Assembly: GCA_035252155.1 (NCBI GenBank)
Contig: DATFDL010000001.1
Location: forward strand, 1-7,659
Reading direction: 5' to 3'
Length of the DNA stretch: 7,659 nucleotides
DNA from: JAICLL01 sp035252155
GTDB lineage: Bacteria > Planctomycetota > Planctomycetia > Pirellulales > JAICIG01
Positions 5,492 to 7,659 of the stretch are shown here, piece after piece; the stretch's first letter is position 1; every line of letters starts with the position of its first letter. The notes beneath the pieces are model-generated. The model saw nothing but the letters and a program-made list of their open reading frames with translations, ran no database searches and was not told the origin of the DNA. The position numbers were made by a program, and so were the translations under genes.

Positions 5492-6280
5492 ATGTCTCAA
5501 GCCACAATCTCTCGCGAACATTTGACGCCCGACCAAATCGCCGTATATCGCGAGACCGGCTATTTGGTGCTGCCCGGTGTTTTCACGCGCGACGAAATCG
5601 ACGCGGTGGCCGCCGAAGCCGACGAATTGGTTCAACGTGAAGATTTGATCGACACGCAAAACCTCCGTTGCCGCTGGCAGCCGAATGAGTCGGGCGGGCC
5701 GTGTCTTTTCGAGACTTTCGATCCGGTGATCGACATCGCCCCGTGCTGTGCAGCGGTGGCGGCCGATCGACGAATTCTCGATGCCCTGGCCGCGCTGTAT
5801 GACGACGAACCCTGCCTGTTCAAGGACAAGCTGATCTTCAAGCCGCCCGGCGCGAAGGGCTACGGCCTTCACCAGGATTACATCGCCTGGAAGAATTTTC
5901 CCCGCAGTTTTCTCACCGTGCTGGTGGCGATCGACGGGGCCGATCGCGACAATGGCTGCACCGAAGTTTTTCCGGGCTATCATCAGCAAGGATGCCTGAG
6001 CACCGAGGATGGTCAATATCATGAGTTGCCTGGCGACACGGTAGAGGAAGCACGCGCGATCCCGCTGGAATTGTCGCCCGGCGATGTGGCGATCTTCGGC
6101 TGTTTTACACCGCACCGCTCGGCGCCGAACCGCTCCGATCGTTGGCGACGACAGCTTTATTTGAGCTACAACGCTCGGCGCGACGGCGGCGACCTGCGAG
6201 CGACGCACTATCGTGAGTTTCACGATTGGCTGCGCGGCAAGTATGCCGACTACGGCAAAGCCAACGCTCGCTTTTGGTAG
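5492..6280 (+). CDS. Phytanoyl-CoA dioxygenase (PhyH) family Fe(II)/2-oxoglutarate oxygenase
   Basis: Encodes 262 aa from ATG 5492; in-frame ATG 5483 and TTG 5477 are alternatives and none has a clear ribosome site, so the start is uncertain by a few residues. The protein begins LTPDQIAVYRETGYLVLPGV (11-30), the classic PhyH N-terminal segment. GLHQDY (126-131) supplies the iron ligands His127 and Asp129. LSPGDVAIFGCFTPHRSAPN (194-213) holds the distal ligand His208, and Arg219 is suitably placed to bind the 2-oxoglutarate carboxylate. The reaction would be oxidative hydroxylation of a small organic substrate with release of succinate and CO2; the substrate cannot be read from sequence. It has no signal peptide and is cytoplasmic. 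The MFS transporter starts 8 nt after its stop, indicating an operon. Length is typical of the family. Confidence 0.93.
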   Translation: MSQATISREHLTPDQIAVYRETGYLVLPGVFTRDEIDAVAAEADELVQREDLIDTQNLRCRWQPNESGGPCLFETFDPVIDIAPCCAAVAADRRILDALAALYDDEPCLFKDKLIFKPPGAKGYGLHQDYIAWKNFPRSFLTVLVAIDGADRDNGCTEVFPGYHQQGCLSTEDGQYHELPGDTVEEARAIPLELSPGDVAIFGCFTPHRSAPNRSDRWRRQLYLSYNARRDGGDLRATHYREFHDWLRGKYADYGKANARFW

Positions 6281-6288
6281 ACGAATCC

Positions 6289-7578
6289 ATGCCGCACGTC
6301 GACGAAAACCCGTACCTGGCCTCAGGCGTCGATCAGATCGACGAACCGCTCGCGGTCGCCGCGGCAGACGGCGATGACCGCCTGATCGGCTGGTTGCACG
6401 TGGCCATTGCCGCGGCGGCGATGGTGGGCACCTTGCCCGGTCGCACGCACGGGCTGGGCATGATCACCGAGCCGCTCTTGGCCGATGCCGAAGTCGGCCG
6501 GACGGCGTTTGCCGACATCAATTTGTGGGCGACGCTGATCGGGGCCATCTTTTGTTGGCCCGCCGGCATCTTGCTCGACCGGTTCGGCACGCGGCGGGTG
6601 CTGGCGGCCATTTCGCTCGCCTTGGGCGCCGTAGTCGTTTCGCTGAGCTATGCGCGCGGCTATTGGCCGTTGTTCGTCTTGGTCACCCTGACGCGCGCGC
6701 TCGGCCAAAGCATGCTCTCGGTGGCCAGTCTCACGCTGGTCGGTAAAGCGTTCCGCGAGCGGCTGGGCCCGGCCATGGGCGTTTATTCGCTCTTGGTCGG
6801 TTTGGGCTTTGCCGCCGCGTTCAAGTCGGCCGGCTGGGCGATTTTGCAATTCGGTTGGCGCAACGCCTGGTCGGGCATCGGGCTCGTGCTGGTGGTGGGC
6901 CTTACGCCCCTGGCGTGGATGCTCGTGCGCGAGCCGCGGCCCGCTGCTGAAACGAATCGCACCGACGACGGTGATCTGGAGCCGGCACGCGGCGCAACGC
7001 TGAGTCAGGCGTTGGCTTCGCCTGTCTTTTGGGTGTTTGCCGTGGCGAGCTCAGTGTACGGGTTGATTTCGTCGGGCATCGCGCTTTTCAACCAGGCCAT
7101 TTTGGCGGAACGCGGTTTCTCGCCGGAAACCTATTACACTGTGCTATCGATCAGCTCGCTGGCGGGCATGGCCAGCAACTTGCTTGGCGGCTGGTCAGCC
7201 ATGCGCGTCTCGCTCAACCGCATCTTGGGCTTCGCGATGGCGGTACTGGCCGGCTCGCTCGTGGCATTGCCGTTGGTGGAAGAACTTTGGCATGTCTACG
7301 TCTACGCGGTCGCAATGGGCTCGGCGGGGGGCATCGTAACCGTTTGCTTTTTTACCGTTTGGGCTAGCGCCTTTGGACGGATGCACCTGGGTAAGATTCA
7401 AGGACTTGCCCAGATGATGACCGTCTTGGCATCGGCCATCGGGCCACGCGTGTTTGCTGAATGTTTTGAGCGCACACAATCATATACTGGGGCGTTTTAC
7501 GTGCTGTCTCCGGTGGCTCTGCTGCTGGCCATGGCAAGCTGGTCAATCACCATGCCGGAGAGCCATTCGGATCTGTAG
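6289..7578 (+). CDS. MFS transporter
   Basis: Encodes 429 aa, normal for a 12-helix major facilitator protein. ATG 6289 is chosen because the frame further upstream overlaps the dioxygenase gene; only a weak GGTAG precedes it, so translation is probably coupled. The N terminus DENPYLAS (5-12) matches the NPY tag seen on many planctomycete membrane proteins. Hydrophobic helices run from about 34 to 420 in two six-helix halves separated by a hydrophilic loop at 214-238. The loop after helix 2 contains GILLDRFGTRR (93-103), a good MFS motif A (Gly, Asp97, Arg98, Gly100, Arg102). The arrangement is reminiscent of OFA/monocarboxylate-type carriers, but substrate and direction are unknown. Placement behind a dioxygenase suggests transport of its substrate or product. 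The TAG stop is part of the inverted repeat that follows, so the C terminus (MPESHSDL) may have been set by insertion of the repeat. Confidence 0.93.
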   Translation: MPHVDENPYLASGVDQIDEPLAVAAADGDDRLIGWLHVAIAAAAMVGTLPGRTHGLGMITEPLLADAEVGRTAFADINLWATLIGAIFCWPAGILLDRFGTRRVLAAISLALGAVVVSLSYARGYWPLFVLVTLTRALGQSMLSVASLTLVGKAFRERLGPAMGVYSLLVGLGFAAAFKSAGWAILQFGWRNAWSGIGLVLVVGLTPLAWMLVREPRPAAETNRTDDGDLEPARGATLSQALASPVFWVFAVASSVYGLISSGIALFNQAILAERGFSPETYYTVLSISSLAGMASNLLGGWSAMRVSLNRILGFAMAVLAGSLVALPLVEELWHVYVYAVAMGSAGGIVTVCFFTVWASAFGRMHLGKIQGLAQMMTVLASAIGPRVFAECFERTQSYTGAFYVLSPVALLLAMASWSITMPESHSDL

Positions 7579-7659
7579 GGAACGGACTCCGTGCCGTTCC
7601 GCGAGGGGCGGGTCGATGTCGCAGCGCAGATTACGGAACGGCACGGAGTCCGTTCCCTA
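7575..7659. repeat. Perfect 26-bp inverted repeat (paired GTAG hairpins) overlapping the MFS stop codon
   Basis: Arm 7576-7601 is the exact reverse complement of arm 7634-7659, with a 32-nt spacer. Each arm folds by itself: GGAACGG (7579-7585) pairs with CCGTTCC (7594-7600), and ACGGA-C-TCCGT is a second nested palindrome. GTAG (7575-7578) sits at the foot of the left hairpin and its TAG is the transporter stop codon; the right arm reaches CTA at the window end, where one more C would complete the mirrored foot. The structure may act as a strong transcript-end hairpin and looks like a BIME. Its outer limit is unknown because the window stops here. Confidence 0.88.

Noticed and set aside
5438..6223. 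261-codon open frame on the minus strand
   Set aside because: Antisense to the PhyH-family gene, whose catalytic motifs are intact; the antisense product shows no domain.
6322..6849. 175-codon open frame on the minus strand
   Set aside because: Antisense to the MFS transporter; composition (Arg, Gln, Gly, Asp) is that of a shadow frame.
1..7659. Defence system, CRISPR array, tRNA/rRNA or complete insertion sequence
   Set aside because: No repeat-spacer pattern, RNA gene fold, transposase or defence-type domain was seen on either strand; all main genes are metabolic, transport, surface or uncharacterised families.

Overview
The window looks like ordinary chromosomal DNA from a planctomycete, most likely of the Pirellulales type. 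The evidence is a high-GC sequence carrying several protein families strongly associated with that phylum: a Tat-exported DUF1501 protein, a DUF1559 prepilin-like protein (GFTLVELLVVIAIIGILIALLLPAVQ-type N terminus with a C-terminal H-X9-DG motif), a DUF4058 protein, a membrane protein with a planctomycete-style FSTRDLFGLTT segment, and a transporter opening with the NPY tag common in planctomycete membrane proteins. Placement below phylum level is a guess.

Layout from left to right. Positions 1-50 hold a short heptamer repeat. Positions 51-1355 (minus) encode the DUF1501 secreted protein. Positions 1356-1956 are about 600 nt without a convincing gene, containing a good sigma70-like promoter aimed at DUF1501 and several inverted repeats. 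Three plus-strand genes follow: a 129-aa two-helix membrane protein with a coiled-coil tail (1957-2346), a DUF4058 protein with its own promoter (2427-3170), and a multi-pass membrane protein (3214-3903). A convergent non-coding stretch (3904-4217) holds small hairpins, a 14-bp tandem duplication and a GTAG-type palindrome. The DUF1559 gene (5258-4218, minus) and a two-gene plus-strand unit, phytanoyl-CoA dioxygenase-like enzyme plus MFS transporter (5492-7578), diverge from an intergenic region containing a large inverted repeat. The window ends exactly on the second arm of another perfect inverted repeat.

How the genes relate. The dioxygenase and transporter are 8 nt apart and are probably co-transcribed, suggesting uptake or efflux of a small molecule coupled to its oxidation. 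The other genes look like independent units. DUF1501 and DUF1559 are separate exported or surface proteins, and neither has its usual partner visible here.

The most interesting signal is not a gene. Three different palindromic elements, each preceded by GTAG, lie between or at the ends of genes (4177-4217, 5351-5455, 7575-7659). GTAG followed by an imperfect hairpin, often in head-to-head pairs, is the architecture of REP/BIME elements mobilised by RAYT (TnpA-REP) transposases. One of them supplies the stop codon of the transporter gene. No defence system, CRISPR array, rRNA, tRNA or complete transposon was seen.
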